From: Sphaerotilus sulfidivorans
Lineage (GTDB): Bacteria; Pseudomonadota; Gammaproteobacteria; Burkholderiales; Burkholderiaceae_C
Direction: 5' to 3'
Length of the DNA: 64,000 nucleotides
Assembly (NCBI RefSeq): GCF_013426975.1
Contig: NZ_JACCPY010000023.1
Span: 1 to 64,000, forward strand
A model generated the notes under the pieces. That model had not been told where the DNA came from and searched no databases. It saw nothing but the letters and a program-made list of their open reading frames with translations. The translations under genes and the position numbers were made by a program. Shown here piece after piece: positions 7,891 to 18,628 of the stretch (its first letter is position 1; every line of letters begins with the position of its first letter).

Positions 7891-8961
7891 ATGCCCGTGC
7901 GCCGCCCCACCATGACCGATGTGGCCAAGGCCGCCGGCGTGTCCCAGTCCACCGTGTCGATGGTGCTCAACAACATGACGGGCGCGCGGCTGTCGGCCGA
8001 GACGCGCAGCCGCGTGCTCGGCGTGGCGATGGAGCTGGGCTACCGGCTGCCGCGGCGCGAGCAGCCCGCCCCCCAGGCGATCGCCAGCGCCAGCCCGGCA
8101 CCGGGGCTGCGGCGCAGCCTGATCGGCTATCTGGTCGACGAGATCTCGACCAGCCCGCATCCGGTGGTCAGCGTCGACGGCGCGCGTGACGCCGCCTGGG
8201 AGCACGACTGCCTGGTCAGCGTCATCGTCACCCGCAGCAATGCCGACCAGGAGGCCGCGGCGATCGCGGCACTGCGCGCCAACCCGATGCTGCTGGGCAT
8301 CGTCTACTCGACCATCTTCACCCGGGAGGTGACGCTGCCGGCGGTGCTGACCGACGACGCCGAGCTGCCGGTGGTGCTGCTGAACTGCCATGACGAGCGC
8401 CACCGCCTGCCCACCATCGTGCCCGGCGAGATCGGCGGCGGCCATGCGGCCACCGAGCATCTGATCGCGATGGGCCACACCCGCATCGGCTTCATCAACG
8501 GCGAGCCGTGGATGGAGGCCGCCAAGGACCGGCTCAAGGGCTACCGCCGCGCGCTGGCCACCGCCGACCTGCCCTTCGACCCGGCGCTGGTGCGCGACGG
8601 CGACTGGATGTCGGGCACCGGCTTCGAGGCGACACTGTCGCTGATGCGCGAGGCGCGCCCGCCCACCGCCATCTTCTGCGCCAACGACCTGATGGCGCTG
8701 GGCGCGATGGAGGCGCTGGCCCAGCTCGGCCTCAAGGTGCCCGAGCATGTCTCGCTGATGGGCTACGACGACCAGGAGATCTCGCGCCACACCCATCCGC
8801 CGCTGACCACGATGGTGCTGCCCAACTACGAGATGGGCCGTGCCGCGGTCGAGGCGCTGCTGGCGGCGGCCGACCTGCCGCCGCCGCAGCGCGCCGCACG
8901 CCGCCACCTGATCAAGATCGACTGCCCGCTGGTGGCGCGACAGACGGTGCGCCCGCGCTGA
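7891..8961 (+). CDS. LacI-family transcriptional regulator of galactoside utilisation
   Basis: 356-residue regulator. The N-terminal helix-turn-helix is the classical LacI form (MTDVAKAAGVSQSTVSMVLN, residues 8-27), with the hinge helix near TRSRVLGVAMELGYR. A periplasmic-binding-protein-like effector domain follows (about 70-340), with NGEPWMEAAKDRLKGYRRAL and the typical FCANDLMALGAMEAL and VSLMGYDDQEISRHTHPPLTT segments. I start at ATG 7891 because it allows a normal short tail before the HTH; GTG 7867 and ATG 7912 are in frame. No strong ribosome site is seen. It precedes the galactoside operon in the same direction, and paired operator-like sites lie on both sides. The inducer is probably a galactoside, by context. 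Confidence 0.88.
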   Translation: MPVRRPTMTDVAKAAGVSQSTVSMVLNNMTGARLSAETRSRVLGVAMELGYRLPRREQPAPQAIASASPAPGLRRSLIGYLVDEISTSPHPVVSVDGARDAAWEHDCLVSVIVTRSNADQEAAAIAALRANPMLLGIVYSTIFTREVTLPAVLTDDAELPVVLLNCHDERHRLPTIVPGEIGGGHAATEHLIAMGHTRIGFINGEPWMEAAKDRLKGYRRALATADLPFDPALVRDGDWMSGTGFEATLSLMREARPPTAIFCANDLMALGAMEALAQLGLKVPEHVSLMGYDDQEISRHTHPPLTTMVLPNYEMGRAAVEALLAAADLPPPQRAARRHLIKIDCPLVARQTVRPR

Positions 8962-8993
8962 GGCGGACGAGGGTGACTCCCGGGTTTCCACTG

Positions 8994-9016
8994 ATTATTG
9001 CTAATAATATTGGCAG
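8994..9016 (+). promoter_or_regulatory. Candidate operator for the LacI-type regulator (site 2), before transporter operon
   Basis: The segment TTGCTAATAATATTGGCAG (8998-9016) is an imperfect inverted repeat (7 of 9 positions in TTGCTAATA / TATTGGCAG). It contains the 11-bp core TTGCTAATAAT shared with site 1 on the opposite strand. It ends 14 bases before the ATG of the ABC ATPase gene, so bound repressor would block initiation or elongation into the operon. The TAATAT within it could also serve as a -10 element. Symmetry and sharing are visible; binding is inferred. Confidence 0.5.
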
Positions 9017-9030
9017 CAGAATGCCGCCTC

Positions 9031-10185
<1,155 letters not shown>

Positions 10186-10227
10186 GCGCCTGGTCACCTG
10201 ACCACCTGACTTCATAGGATCGACGAC

Positions 10228-12222
10228 ATGCAACTGGGTGTCTGCTACTACCCCGAACACTGGCCACGCGCGCAATGGGCCGAAGACGCGCGGCGCATGC
10301 ACGCGATGGGCATCCGCGTCGTGCGGATCGCGGAATTCGCGTGGAGCGTGATCGAGGCCGAGCCGGGTGTCTTCACCTGGGACTGGCTGGATGAAGCGGT
10401 CGAGACGCTGCACGCCGCCGGCCTCGGCGTCGTGATGTGCACGCCGACCGCGACGCCGCCGAAGTGGCTGGTGGACCGGATGCCGGACATGGTAGCGATC
10501 GACCTGCAGGGCCGCCCGCGCGGCTTCGGCTCGCGGCGGCACTACTGCTTCTCGCACGCCGGCTACCGCGCCGAGTCGCGCCGCATCAGCCGCGCGGTCG
10601 CCGAGCGCTACGGCCAGCACCCCGCCGTGGTCGCCTGGCAGACCGACAACGAATACGGCTGCCACGACACCGTGCTGAGCCTGTCCGAGTCGGCGCGGCA
10701 GGGGTTCCGGCGCTGGCTGGCCGCGCGCTACACGACGATCGACGCGCTGAACACCGCCTGGGGCACGGTGTTCTGGAGCCAGGTCTACCGCAGCTTCGAC
10801 GAGATCGACCTGCCCGCGCTGACCGTGACCGAGGCGCACCCGGCGCACCGGCTCGACTGGCGGCGGTTCTCGTCGGACGAGGTGGTGGCGTTCAACCGCG
10901 AGCAGGTGGCGATCCTGCGCGAGCTGTCGCCGGGGCGGCCGGTGTCGCACAACTTCATGGGCTTCTTCACCGAGTTCAACCACCACGACGTGGCGGCGGA
11001 CCTCGACATCGCCACCTGGGACAGCTACCCGCTCGGCGTCACGCAGATGTTCTTCCTCAGCGCCGAGGAAAAGGCGCGCTGGGCACGGACCGGGCACCCG
11101 GACATCCCGTCGTTCCACCACGACCTGTACCGCGGCATGTGCCGGGACGGCCGCTGGTGGGTGATGGAGCAGCAGCCTGGCCCGGTGAACTGGGCCCACT
11201 GGAACCCGGCGCCGCACGACGGCACGGTGCGGCTGTGGACCTGGCAGGCGTTTGCGCACGGCGCCGAGGTGGTGAGCTATTTCCGCTGGCGCCAGGCGCC
11301 CTTCGCGCAGGAGCAGATGCACACCGGCCTGCTGCGCCCCGACGCCAGCGAGGATCAGGGCGCGATCGAGGCCGCGCAGGTCGGCGCCGAGCTGGCCGCG
11401 CTCACGCTCGACGAGGCCGGTCCGGTGCGGCTGGCGGTTCAGGCGCCGGTGGCGATGGTGTTCGACTACGCCGCGATCTGGATGCTGCAGATCCAGCCTC
11501 AAGGCGCCGACTTCAACCCCCTGGAGCTGCAGTTCCGCGCCTACGAGGGCCTGCGCCGCCTGGGGCTGGATGTGGACCTGGTGCCGGCCGACGCCGATCT
11601 CTCCGGCTACCGGCTGATCGTGCTGGCGGCGCAGCCGCAGATCGGCTCGGCGCTGCAGGCCTCGCTGGAGGCGGCCGCGGCGCGCGGTGCGCAGATCGTG
11701 CTGGGCCCGCGCGCGGGCTCGAAGTCGGCGCATCTGTCCTTCCCTGCAGGCGACTCGCCCACCGGCCACGGCCTGCCGCCGGGGCCGCTGAGCGCGCTGG
11801 CCGGCGTGCAGGTGCGGCGGGTGGCCTCGCTGCCGCCGGGCTGCGCCGAGCCGGTCGTCGTCGGCGGACAGAGCGTGCAGATCACCCGCTGGCGCGAGGA
11901 CCTGGCCCTGGCCGAAGGCACCGAGGTGCTGGCCGCCTTCGCCGACGGTCATGCGGCCCTGACCCGCCGCGGCCCGGTGCGCTGCGTCGCCGGCTGGCTG
12001 GACGCGGACGGCTGGCAGGCGGTGCTCACCGGCGCGGCCGCCGACGCCGGACTCGCCGCGCAGGCGCTGCCCGAGGGCCTGCGCCTGAGCCGCGCGGGCG
12101 ATCTGCTGCTGGCCTTCAACTTCTCCGACCGGTGCCTCGACGCGCCGGCGCTCCCGACCGCGGCGCCCCTGCTGGGGCAGCGGCCCCTGCCCCCCCGGGG
12201 GCTGGCGATCTGGCGCACCTGA
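10228..12222 (+). CDS. Beta-galactosidase, glycoside hydrolase family 42
   Basis: 664 residues, normal for GH42. The N-terminal TIM barrel starts LGVCYYPEHWP, the family hallmark. The acid/base is E142 in WQTDNEYGCHD (N141-E142, as in Thermus A4 beta-galactosidase) and the nucleophile is probably E314 in WWVMEQQPGPVNW. The trimerisation domain (about 390-600) and a short C-terminal beta domain follow. No signal peptide, so it is cytoplasmic and would hydrolyse imported beta-galactosides to galactose plus the aglycone sugar. AGGA lies nine bases before the ATG. It sits between the transporter ATPase and the binding protein in the operon. Natural substrate may be lactose or plant-derived galacto-oligosaccharides. 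Confidence 0.93.
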   Translation: MQLGVCYYPEHWPRAQWAEDARRMHAMGIRVVRIAEFAWSVIEAEPGVFTWDWLDEAVETLHAAGLGVVMCTPTATPPKWLVDRMPDMVAIDLQGRPRGFGSRRHYCFSHAGYRAESRRISRAVAERYGQHPAVVAWQTDNEYGCHDTVLSLSESARQGFRRWLAARYTTIDALNTAWGTVFWSQVYRSFDEIDLPALTVTEAHPAHRLDWRRFSSDEVVAFNREQVAILRELSPGRPVSHNFMGFFTEFNHHDVAADLDIATWDSYPLGVTQMFFLSAEEKARWARTGHPDIPSFHHDLYRGMCRDGRWWVMEQQPGPVNWAHWNPAPHDGTVRLWTWQAFAHGAEVVSYFRWRQAPFAQEQMHTGLLRPDASEDQGAIEAAQVGAELAALTLDEAGPVRLAVQAPVAMVFDYAAIWMLQIQPQGADFNPLELQFRAYEGLRRLGLDVDLVPADADLSGYRLIVLAAQPQIGSALQASLEAAAARGAQIVLGPRAGSKSAHLSFPAGDSPTGHGLPPGPLSALAGVQVRRVASLPPGCAEPVVVGGQSVQITRWREDLALAEGTEVLAAFADGHAALTRRGPVRCVAGWLDADGWQAVLTGAAADAGLAAQALPEGLRLSRAGDLLLAFNFSDRCLDAPALPTAAPLLGQRPLPPRGLAIWRT

Positions 12223-12342
12223 GACGAGACGGCTTGTCCCGCCGCACGGCCCGCGCCCTTTTCTCTCACTGTTCTCTCACCTCACCGACCGACAACGACG
12301 TCCGACACCCGTTCGACACGACGACACGACAGGAGACAAGCG

Positions 12343-13578
12343 ATGAAGACGATCCAGAAGACGACGATGAAGCTGGCCGTGCTGGCCTGGGCCGCGGCCG
12401 CCTGCGCCGCCCAGGCCGGCACGCTGGTCATCAACACCGACGCCTCCGACCCGGCGCCGAAGGCCGCCTGGGAGGCGATGGCCAAGGGCTTCATGGCCGC
12501 CAACCCGGATGTGACGGTCAAGATCAACACCTTCGACCACGAAGGCTTCAAGACCTCGATCCGCAACTTCCTGTCGGCCAACCCGCCCGACATCGTGACC
12601 TGGTACGCCGGCAACCGGATGGCGCCGTTCGTCAACGCCGGCCTGTTCGAGGATGTCTCCGATGTCTGGGCCAAGGAAGGCCTGAACGACAAGCTGAAGT
12701 CCGCCGCCTCGTCGATGACGATCAACGGCAAGCAGTGGGGCATTCCCTACACCTACTACCAGTGGGGCATCTACTACCGCAAGGACATCTTCGCGAAGAA
12801 CAACATCGCGGTGCCGAAGGACTGGAAGGAGCTGCTGGCCGCCAGCGCCAGGCTCAAGGCCGCGGGCGTCACGCCCTTCGCGATCGGCACCAAGGCGCTG
12901 TGGCCCACCGGCGGCTGGTTCGACTACCTGAACATGCGCGTCAACGGCTACGAGTTCCACATGGATCTCACCGCCGGCAAGGTGCCCTACACCGACCGGC
13001 GCGTGCAGGCCGTCTTCGACCGCTGGGACGAGCTGACCAAGCCGGGCTATTTCCTGGCCAACCACGCCAGCTATGACTGGCAGGACGCGGTGCCGGCCTT
13101 CGTCAAGGGCGAGGCGGCGATGTACCTGATGGGCAACTTCGCGGTCGACCCGTTCAAGAAGGGCGGCCTGACCGAGGCGCAGCTCGGCTTCATGCAGTTC
13201 CCGAAGATCAGCAACGTGCCGATGGCCGAGGACGCGCCGACCGACACCATCCACATTCCCGCCAAGGCGAAGAACAAGGAGGACGCCCGGCGCTTCCTGG
13301 CCTATGTCGCCAGCGCCAAGGTGCAGACCGAGGTCAACGCGATTCTCGGCCAGCTGCCGGTCAACAAGGACGCCACCCGCCCGAGCGACACCTACCTGAA
13401 GGACGGCTTCACGATGCTGTCGAACGCGCACGCGCTGGGCCAGTTCTACGACCGCGACGCACCCGCCGAGATGGCCAAGGCCGGCATGGAAGGCTTCCAG
13501 CGCTACATGGTCAAGCCGGAGTCGCGCAAGGAGGTGCTGGAGCGCCTCGAGCAGGTGCGCCAGCGCGTCTACAAGTAA
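12343..13578 (+). CDS. Sugar ABC transporter substrate-binding protein (CUT1, family 1 extracellular)
   Basis: 411 residues with a signal peptide (MKTIQKTTMKLAVLAWAAA, cleavage probably after AQA at about residue 25). There is no lipobox cysteine at the cleavage point, so it is a soluble periplasmic protein. The mature part has the family 1 binding-protein pattern: NPDVTVKINTFDHEGFKTSI, ANPPDIVTWYAGNRM, YTYYQWGIYYRKDIF, and a C-terminal helical section (LERLEQVRQRVYK). A strong ribosome site (AGGAG, seven bases before ATG) fits the high expression such proteins need. A 120-base gap separates it from the beta-galactosidase gene. Partner of the permeases immediately downstream; by context it binds a galactoside. 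Confidence 0.92.
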   Translation: MKTIQKTTMKLAVLAWAAAACAAQAGTLVINTDASDPAPKAAWEAMAKGFMAANPDVTVKINTFDHEGFKTSIRNFLSANPPDIVTWYAGNRMAPFVNAGLFEDVSDVWAKEGLNDKLKSAASSMTINGKQWGIPYTYYQWGIYYRKDIFAKNNIAVPKDWKELLAASARLKAAGVTPFAIGTKALWPTGGWFDYLNMRVNGYEFHMDLTAGKVPYTDRRVQAVFDRWDELTKPGYFLANHASYDWQDAVPAFVKGEAAMYLMGNFAVDPFKKGGLTEAQLGFMQFPKISNVPMAEDAPTDTIHIPAKAKNKEDARRFLAYVASAKVQTEVNAILGQLPVNKDATRPSDTYLKDGFTMLSNAHALGQFYDRDAPAEMAKAGMEGFQRYMVKPESRKEVLERLEQVRQRVYK

Positions 13579-13605
13579 GCCCCGGCCCGCCCGCCCTTGC
13601 CTCCG

Positions 13606-14538
13606 ATGTCCGCCCTTGCGTCCCGTCCGATGACCGCCTCGCCCCCTCGCCTGTCCTGGTGGCGCCGCCACCAGCGCCAGCTCGCCCCCTGGCTCTTCCT
13701 GATGCCGGCGCTGCTGATGTTCGGCCTCTACGTGATCGCGCCGATCTTCGAGTCGATCGCGATCAGCCTGTACGACTGGGACGGCCTGGGCGAGGCCAGA
13801 TACATCGGTCTGGCCAACTACATCGAGCTGGCGGGCGATCCGGACTTCCGCGTCGCGCTGAAGAACAACCTGCTGTGGCTGGTGCTCTTCCTGCTGTCGG
13901 TGCCGATCGGGCTGGGCCTGGCGCTGTTCCTGAACCAGACGGTGAGCGGCATCCGGCTGGTCAAGTCGATGTTCTTCTTTCCCTTCGTGATCTCGCAGGT
14001 CGTCATCGGCCTGGTCTTCACCTGGTTCTACAACCCGACGATCGGACTGCTGCCGCAGCTGCTGGCGCTGGTCGGCCTGCCGGACGTGGCGGTGCTGTCC
14101 GACGAGCGGCTGGTGAACTACGGGATCATCGCCGCGGCGCTCTACCCGCAGATCGCCTACTGCATGATCCTCTACCTCACCGGGCTGAACAGCGTGCGCC
14201 CGGACCTGATCGAGGCCGCGCGCCTGGAGGGCGCCAAGGGCTGGTCGATGCTCTGGCATGTGGTGCTGCCGCAGCTGCGCCCGGCCACCTTCATCGCGAT
14301 GGTGGTGACCATCATCGGCTCGCTGCGCAGCTTCGACATGGTCTCGATCATGACCTCCGGCGGTCCCTACGGCTCCTCGCGGGTGCTCGCCTTCTACATG
14401 TATGAACAGGCGCTGAGCGAATACGGCTACCGCATGGGCTACGGCACCGCGATCGCCACCGTGCTGTTCTCGATCATGCTCGTCTACATCACCTTCGTGC
14501 TGTGGCGCATCTACCAGCAAGAGAAGGACCTGGCCTGA
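13606..14538 (+). CDS. Sugar ABC transporter permease (MalF/UgpA type)
   Basis: 310-residue inner-membrane protein with about six TM segments, the first at LFLMPALLMFGLYVIAPIF. The EAA loop that contacts the ATPase is clear: EAARLEGAKGWSMLWHVVLP. The C-terminus carries the short MFS-like hydrophobic end (TVLFSIMLVYITFVLW). Start chosen at ATG 13606 (MSALASRP); ATG 13630 and TTG 13597 are alternatives. Its stop overlaps the start of the second permease by one base (TGATG). It forms the heterodimeric channel of the galactoside importer. Confidence 0.92.
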   Translation: MSALASRPMTASPPRLSWWRRHQRQLAPWLFLMPALLMFGLYVIAPIFESIAISLYDWDGLGEARYIGLANYIELAGDPDFRVALKNNLLWLVLFLLSVPIGLGLALFLNQTVSGIRLVKSMFFFPFVISQVVIGLVFTWFYNPTIGLLPQLLALVGLPDVAVLSDERLVNYGIIAAALYPQIAYCMILYLTGLNSVRPDLIEAARLEGAKGWSMLWHVVLPQLRPATFIAMVVTIIGSLRSFDMVSIMTSGGPYGSSRVLAFYMYEQALSEYGYRMGYGTAIATVLFSIMLVYITFVLWRIYQQEKDLA

Positions 14539-15389
14539 TGTTCCCGACCCCGATCGAACGCTGCTCGCCGCTGACGCGCGGGCTCTACAAGGCCGGCCTG
14601 CCGCTGGCGCTGATCGTCTGGCTGCTGCCCATCCTGGCGGTGGCGATGACCTCCATCCGCGGCGCCGGCGACATGGCCGCCGGCAACTACTGGGGCCTGC
14701 CGACCGAATGGCAGCTGCTGGAGAACTACACCGCGGTGTTCCGCGACACCCCGATCGCGCGCTACATCGGCAACAGCCTGATGGTGGCGATCCCGACGGT
14801 GATCGGCGCGATCGCGCTGAGCTGCCTGGCCGGCTTCGCGCTGGGCGTGTACCGCTTCAAGGCCAACCTGGCGGTGTTCTTCCTCTTCGTCGGCGGCAAC
14901 TTCATTCCGTTCCAGATCCTGATGGTGCCGGTGCGCGACCTGAGTCTGCGCCTGGGCCTGTACGACTCGGTCGGCGCACTGGTGCTGTTCCACATCGCCT
15001 TCCAGACCGGCTTCTGCACCTTCTTCATGCGCAACTTCATCCGCGACCTGCCGCACGAGCTGATCGAGGCGGCGCGCATCGAGGGCGCCAGCGAGTGGCA
15101 GATCTTCTGGAAGGTCGTGCTGCCGCTGGTGCGCCCGGCGCTGGCGGCGCTGTCGGTGCTGGTCTTCACCTTCATCTGGAACGACTACTTCTGGGCCACC
15201 GTGCTGATCCAGGGCGATCACGCGATGCCGGTCACCGGCGGGCTGAAGTCGCTCAACGGCCAGTGGGTGGCGCAGTGGCATCTGGTGTCGGCCGGATCGA
15301 TCATCGCCGCGCTGCCGCCGGTGGCGATCTTCTTCCTGATGCAGAAGCAGTTCATCGCCGGCCTGACGCTCGGCGCGACCAAGGGCTGA
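14538..15389 (+). CDS. Sugar ABC transporter permease (MalG/UgpE type)
   Basis: 283-residue permease, MalG/UgpE class, with six predicted TM segments (PLALIVWLLPILAVAMTSI first) and an EAA loop EAARIEGASEWQIFWKVVLP. The end, FFLMQKQFIAGLTLGATKG, is the canonical C-terminus of this class (QRxFVxGLTxGAVKG), which supports the frame to its last codon. ATG 14538 overlaps the previous stop, so the two permeases are translationally coupled. Partners: ATPase at 9.0 kb and binding protein at 12.3 kb. Confidence 0.93.
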   Translation: MFPTPIERCSPLTRGLYKAGLPLALIVWLLPILAVAMTSIRGAGDMAAGNYWGLPTEWQLLENYTAVFRDTPIARYIGNSLMVAIPTVIGAIALSCLAGFALGVYRFKANLAVFFLFVGGNFIPFQILMVPVRDLSLRLGLYDSVGALVLFHIAFQTGFCTFFMRNFIRDLPHELIEAARIEGASEWQIFWKVVLPLVRPALAALSVLVFTFIWNDYFWATVLIQGDHAMPVTGGLKSLNGQWVAQWHLVSAGSIIAALPPVAIFFLMQKQFIAGLTLGATKG

Positions 15390-15399
15390 GGACCGAGCC

Positions 15400-17559
15400 G
15401 TGACGACGCCGTCTCCTGAATTCATCACCCTGCACGGCCAGCGCAGCAGCCTCGTGCTGGAACTGGTGCCCGGCGAGGCACCGCTGTGGCGCCACTGGGG
15501 CGCACGCCTGCCCGACGGGATCGACCCGGGCGCGGCGCTGCGCGACACCCGCGCGCTGCCGACCTTCGCGCTCGACCAGGACCTGCCGCTGACGGTGGCG
15601 CCGGTCTTCGGCACCGGCTGGTTCGGCCAGAGCGCGCTGCTGGCGCACCGCGAGGGCCGCGACTTCGCGCAGGGCTGGACCGGCTGCACGGTCGAGTGGA
15701 CCGCGCCGGGGCGCGCGCTGACGCTGCACCTGAGCGACGCGGTGGCGCGGCTGCGCCTGGACCTGTCGATCGCGCTGGACGCCGACAGCGACGTGCTGGT
15801 GCTGTGCTCGACGCTGCACAACGACGGCGACACCGCGCTCGACCTGCAGTGGCTGGCCGCCGGCACGCTGCCGCTGCCCGGCCGCTGCGACGCGGTGCGC
15901 TCCTTCGCCGGCCAGCATGTGCACGAGTTCCTGCCGCAGACCGACCCGCTGACCCGCAGCCTGTGGCGCCGTGAGAGCCGGCGCGGGCGCACCAGCCACG
16001 ACTGCTTTCCCGGCGCGGTGGTCACCACGCCGGGCGCGACCGCGCAGACCGGACGGGTCTTCGGCGCGCACCTGGCCTGGTCGGGCAACCACCAGCAGAC
16101 GATCGAATGGCTGCATGACGGCCAGTACCAGTGGCAGTTCGGCGAATGGCTGGCGCCGGGCGAGGGCCGGCTGGCGCCGGGCGCCTCGCTGACGACGCCG
16201 GAGCTGGTGGCGAGCTGCTCCGATGAGGGCCTCGACGGCCTGGCGGCCAACTTCCATGCCGAGCTGCGCCGCCGCCTGGACTGGCCGGGCGGTGCGATGC
16301 GCCCGCGCCCGGTGCACCTCAACACCTGGGAGGGCGTCTACTTCGACGTGCATCCGGGTCCGGTGAAGGAGATGGCCACCGCGGCCGCCGCGCTGGGCAT
16401 CGAGCGCTTCGTGCTCGACGACGGCTGGTTCCACGGCCGCCACCATGACCGCGCCGCGCTCGGCGACTGGTGGCCCGATGCGCACAAGTTCCCCGACGGC
16501 CTGAGCGGGCTGATCGCGCACGTGAACGCGCTGGGCATGGAGTTCGGCCTGTGGGTCGAGCCGGAAATGGTCAGCCCGGACAGCGAGCTGTTCCGCGCCC
16601 ATCCCGACTGGGCGCTGCAGATCGCCGGACGGCCGCTGCTGACCGCGCGCAACCAGCTGGTGCTCGACATCGCGCGCCCCGAGGCGAGCGATTACCTGTT
16701 CGAGAAGATCGCCGCGCTCCTGGCCGCGCACCCGATCCGCTACCTGAAATGGGACCTGAACCGCGACCTGGCGCCGGCCGGCCTGGGTGACGGACGTGCC
16801 GGCTACCGCGCGCAGGTGCTGGCAGCCTATGCGCTGATGGCGCGGCTGCGCACGGCCTTCCCCGAGGTGGAGATCGAGAGCTGCTCGGGCGGCGGCGGAC
16901 GCATCGACTTCGGCGTGCTGCGCCATGCACACCGTGTGTGGACCAGCGACTGCATCGATGCGCTCTCGCGGGTCGAGATGCAGCACGGCTTCCTGCAGTT
17001 CTTCCCGCCGGAGATCATGGGCGCGCATGTCGGTACGGCGCCGGCGCACACCACCGGACGCACGCAGGCGATGGCCTTCCGCGCGGCGGTGGCGCTCGCC
17101 GGCCACTTCGGGGTCGAGCTGGACCCGCGGCAGCTCTCGACCGAGGACGCCGACGAGCTGCGCGGCTGGATCGCGCTGCACAAGCGGCTGCGCGACCGGC
17201 TGCACCACGGCCGGGTCTGGCGCGGCGAGGCCGGCGACGGCCTGCACTGGCAGTTCCATGCCGACGCGGACACCGCCGACGGCGTGCTGATCGTGCTGCG
17301 CACCCGCCCGAGCGACCACCGCCAGCCGCCGGCGCTGCGCCTGCCGATGCTGGACGTGGCCGCCCGCTACCGGGTGCGCGAGCTGCGCCCTGCAGGCTCG
17401 CCCCGACGCGAGGGCCGCCACCACACCGCGCCCTTCTTCGATGCGCAGGACAGCGCCGAGGGCGTGACCCTGGCCGGCGCCTGGCTGGCCGAGGTCGGCC
17501 TGCCGATGCTGCGCGCCCCGGCCGAAACCGCCTTCATCGCGAGGATCGAGCGTGTCTGA
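15400..17559 (+). CDS. Alpha-galactosidase, glycoside hydrolase family 36
   Basis: 719 residues, the usual size of bacterial GH36 enzymes. A beta-sandwich N-terminal domain (1-300) precedes the TIM barrel, which carries [14 protein letters not shown] (337-350), the nucleophile D452 in YLKWDLNRD, the substrate loop CSGGGGR (495-501) and the acid/base D517 in [12 protein letters not shown]-terminal beta domain follows. No signal peptide: the enzyme acts in the cytoplasm on imported melibiose- or raffinose-type sugars, releasing galactose. Start is GTG 15400, with GAGG eight bases upstream. It overlaps galT by eight bases. With the GH42 enzyme, the operon can open both alpha and beta galactosidic bonds. 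Confidence 0.93.
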   Translation: MTTPSPEFITLHGQRSSLVLELVPGEAPLWRHWGARLPDGIDPGAALRDTRALPTFALDQDLPLTVAPVFGTGWFGQSALLAHREGRDFAQGWTGCTVEWTAPGRALTLHLSDAVARLRLDLSIALDADSDVLVLCSTLHNDGDTALDLQWLAAGTLPLPGRCDAVRSFAGQHVHEFLPQTDPLTRSLWRRESRRGRTSHDCFPGAVVTTPGATAQTGRVFGAHLAWSGNHQQTIEWLHDGQYQWQFGEWLAPGEGRLAPGASLTTPELVASCSDEGLDGLAANFHAELRRRLDWPGGAMRPRPVHLNTWEGVYFDVHPGPVKEMATAAAALGIERFVLDDGWFHGRHHDRAALGDWWPDAHKFPDGLSGLIAHVNALGMEFGLWVEPEMVSPDSELFRAHPDWALQIAGRPLLTARNQLVLDIARPEASDYLFEKIAALLAAHPIRYLKWDLNRDLAPAGLGDGRAGYRAQVLAAYALMARLRTAFPEVEIESCSGGGGRIDFGVLRHAHRVWTSDCIDALSRVEMQHGFLQFFPPEIMGAHVGTAPAHTTGRTQAMAFRAAVALAGHFGVELDPRQLSTEDADELRGWIALHKRLRDRLHHGRVWRGEAGDGLHWQFHADADTADGVLIVLRTRPSDHRQPPALRLPMLDVAARYRVRELRPAGSPRREGRHHTAPFFDAQDSAEGVTLAGAWLAEVGLPMLRAPAETAFIARIERV

Positions 17560-18628
17560 ACCGACGAACCTGTTCCCGACCCGCTTCGATCCGGCCGAGC
17601 ACAGCCACCGCCGCCGCAATCCGCTGACCGGCCAGTGGGTGCTGGTCTCGCCGCACCGGGCGAAGCGCCCGTGGCAGGGCCGGCAGGAGGCGGCCGACGA
17701 CACGGTGCTGCCTGCGCATGATCCGCACTGCTATCTGTGCGCCGGCAACACCCGGGTCAGCGGCGACATCAATCCGCCCTACACCGGCACCTTCGTCTTC
17801 ACCAACGACCACGCGGCGCTGATGCCCGAGGTGCCGGCCGCAGCGCCGCAGACCCGCCTCGACCCGCTGTTCCAGGCCGAGGCCGCACGCGGCACCAGCC
17901 GTGTCATCTGTTTCTCGCCCGACCACGCGCGCACGCTGCCGGAGCTGCCGCTGCCGGCGATCCGCGGCGTGATCGACACCTGGGCGGCGCAGAGCGAGGA
18001 ACTCAGCGCGCGCCATCCGTGGGTGCAGGTCTTCGAGAACAAGGGCGCGATCATGGGCTGCTCGCAGCCGCATCCGCACGGCCAGATCTGGGCCTGCGAC
18101 CACCTGCCCAACGAGGCCGCCACCGAGGATCGCCACCAGAGAGAGTACCTCGCCGCCCACGGCCGGCCGCTGCTGCTGGACTGTGCCGAGCGCGAGGCCG
18201 CCGCCGGCGAGCGGGTGGTGGTGCAGACCGCGCACTGGCTGGCGGTGGTGCCGTGGTGGGCGACCTGGCCCTTCGAGACGCTGCTGCTGCCGCGCTTCGC
18301 GGTGCAGCGCCTGCCCCAGCTCACGCCCGCGCAGCGCGACGACCTGGCCGAGGCGCTGCGCCGGCTCACCAGCCGCTACGACAACCTGTTCCGGTGCAGC
18401 TTTCCCTACTCGATGGGCTGGCACGGCGCCCCCTTCGACGGCACGGCCGGCCTGCACTGGCAGCTGCACGCGCATTTCTATCCCCCGCTGCTGCGCTCGG
18501 CCACGGTGCGCAAGTTCATGGTCGGCTTCGAGATGCTGGCCGAGGCGCAGCGCGATCTCACCCCGGAGCAGGCCGCCGCGCAGCTGCGCGCGGTCAGCGA
18601 CGTCCACTACCGATGCACACCCCCATGA
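17552..18628 (+). CDS. galT: Galactose-1-phosphate uridylyltransferase
   Basis: 358-residue HIT-superfamily enzyme that exchanges UMP between UDP-glucose and galactose-1-phosphate (Leloir pathway). The active-site motif QPHPHGQIW is present with H176 as the expected nucleophile (H174-P-H176-G-Q178). C60 and C63 (HCYLCAGN) match the zinc-binding pair of the E. coli enzyme. The N-terminal [16 protein letters not shown] is characteristic. GTG start at 17552, inside the end of the alpha-galactosidase gene; the stop overlaps the galK ATG (ATGA). Coupled translation with both neighbours is likely. Confidence 0.95.
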   Translation: MSEPTNLFPTRFDPAEHSHRRRNPLTGQWVLVSPHRAKRPWQGRQEAADDTVLPAHDPHCYLCAGNTRVSGDINPPYTGTFVFTNDHAALMPEVPAAAPQTRLDPLFQAEAARGTSRVICFSPDHARTLPELPLPAIRGVIDTWAAQSEELSARHPWVQVFENKGAIMGCSQPHPHGQIWACDHLPNEAATEDRHQREYLAAHGRPLLLDCAEREAAAGERVVVQTAHWLAVVPWWATWPFETLLLPRFAVQRLPQLTPAQRDDLAEALRRLTSRYDNLFRCSFPYSMGWHGAPFDGTAGLHWQLHAHFYPPLLRSATVRKFMVGFEMLAEAQRDLTPEQAAAQLRAVSDVHYRCTPP

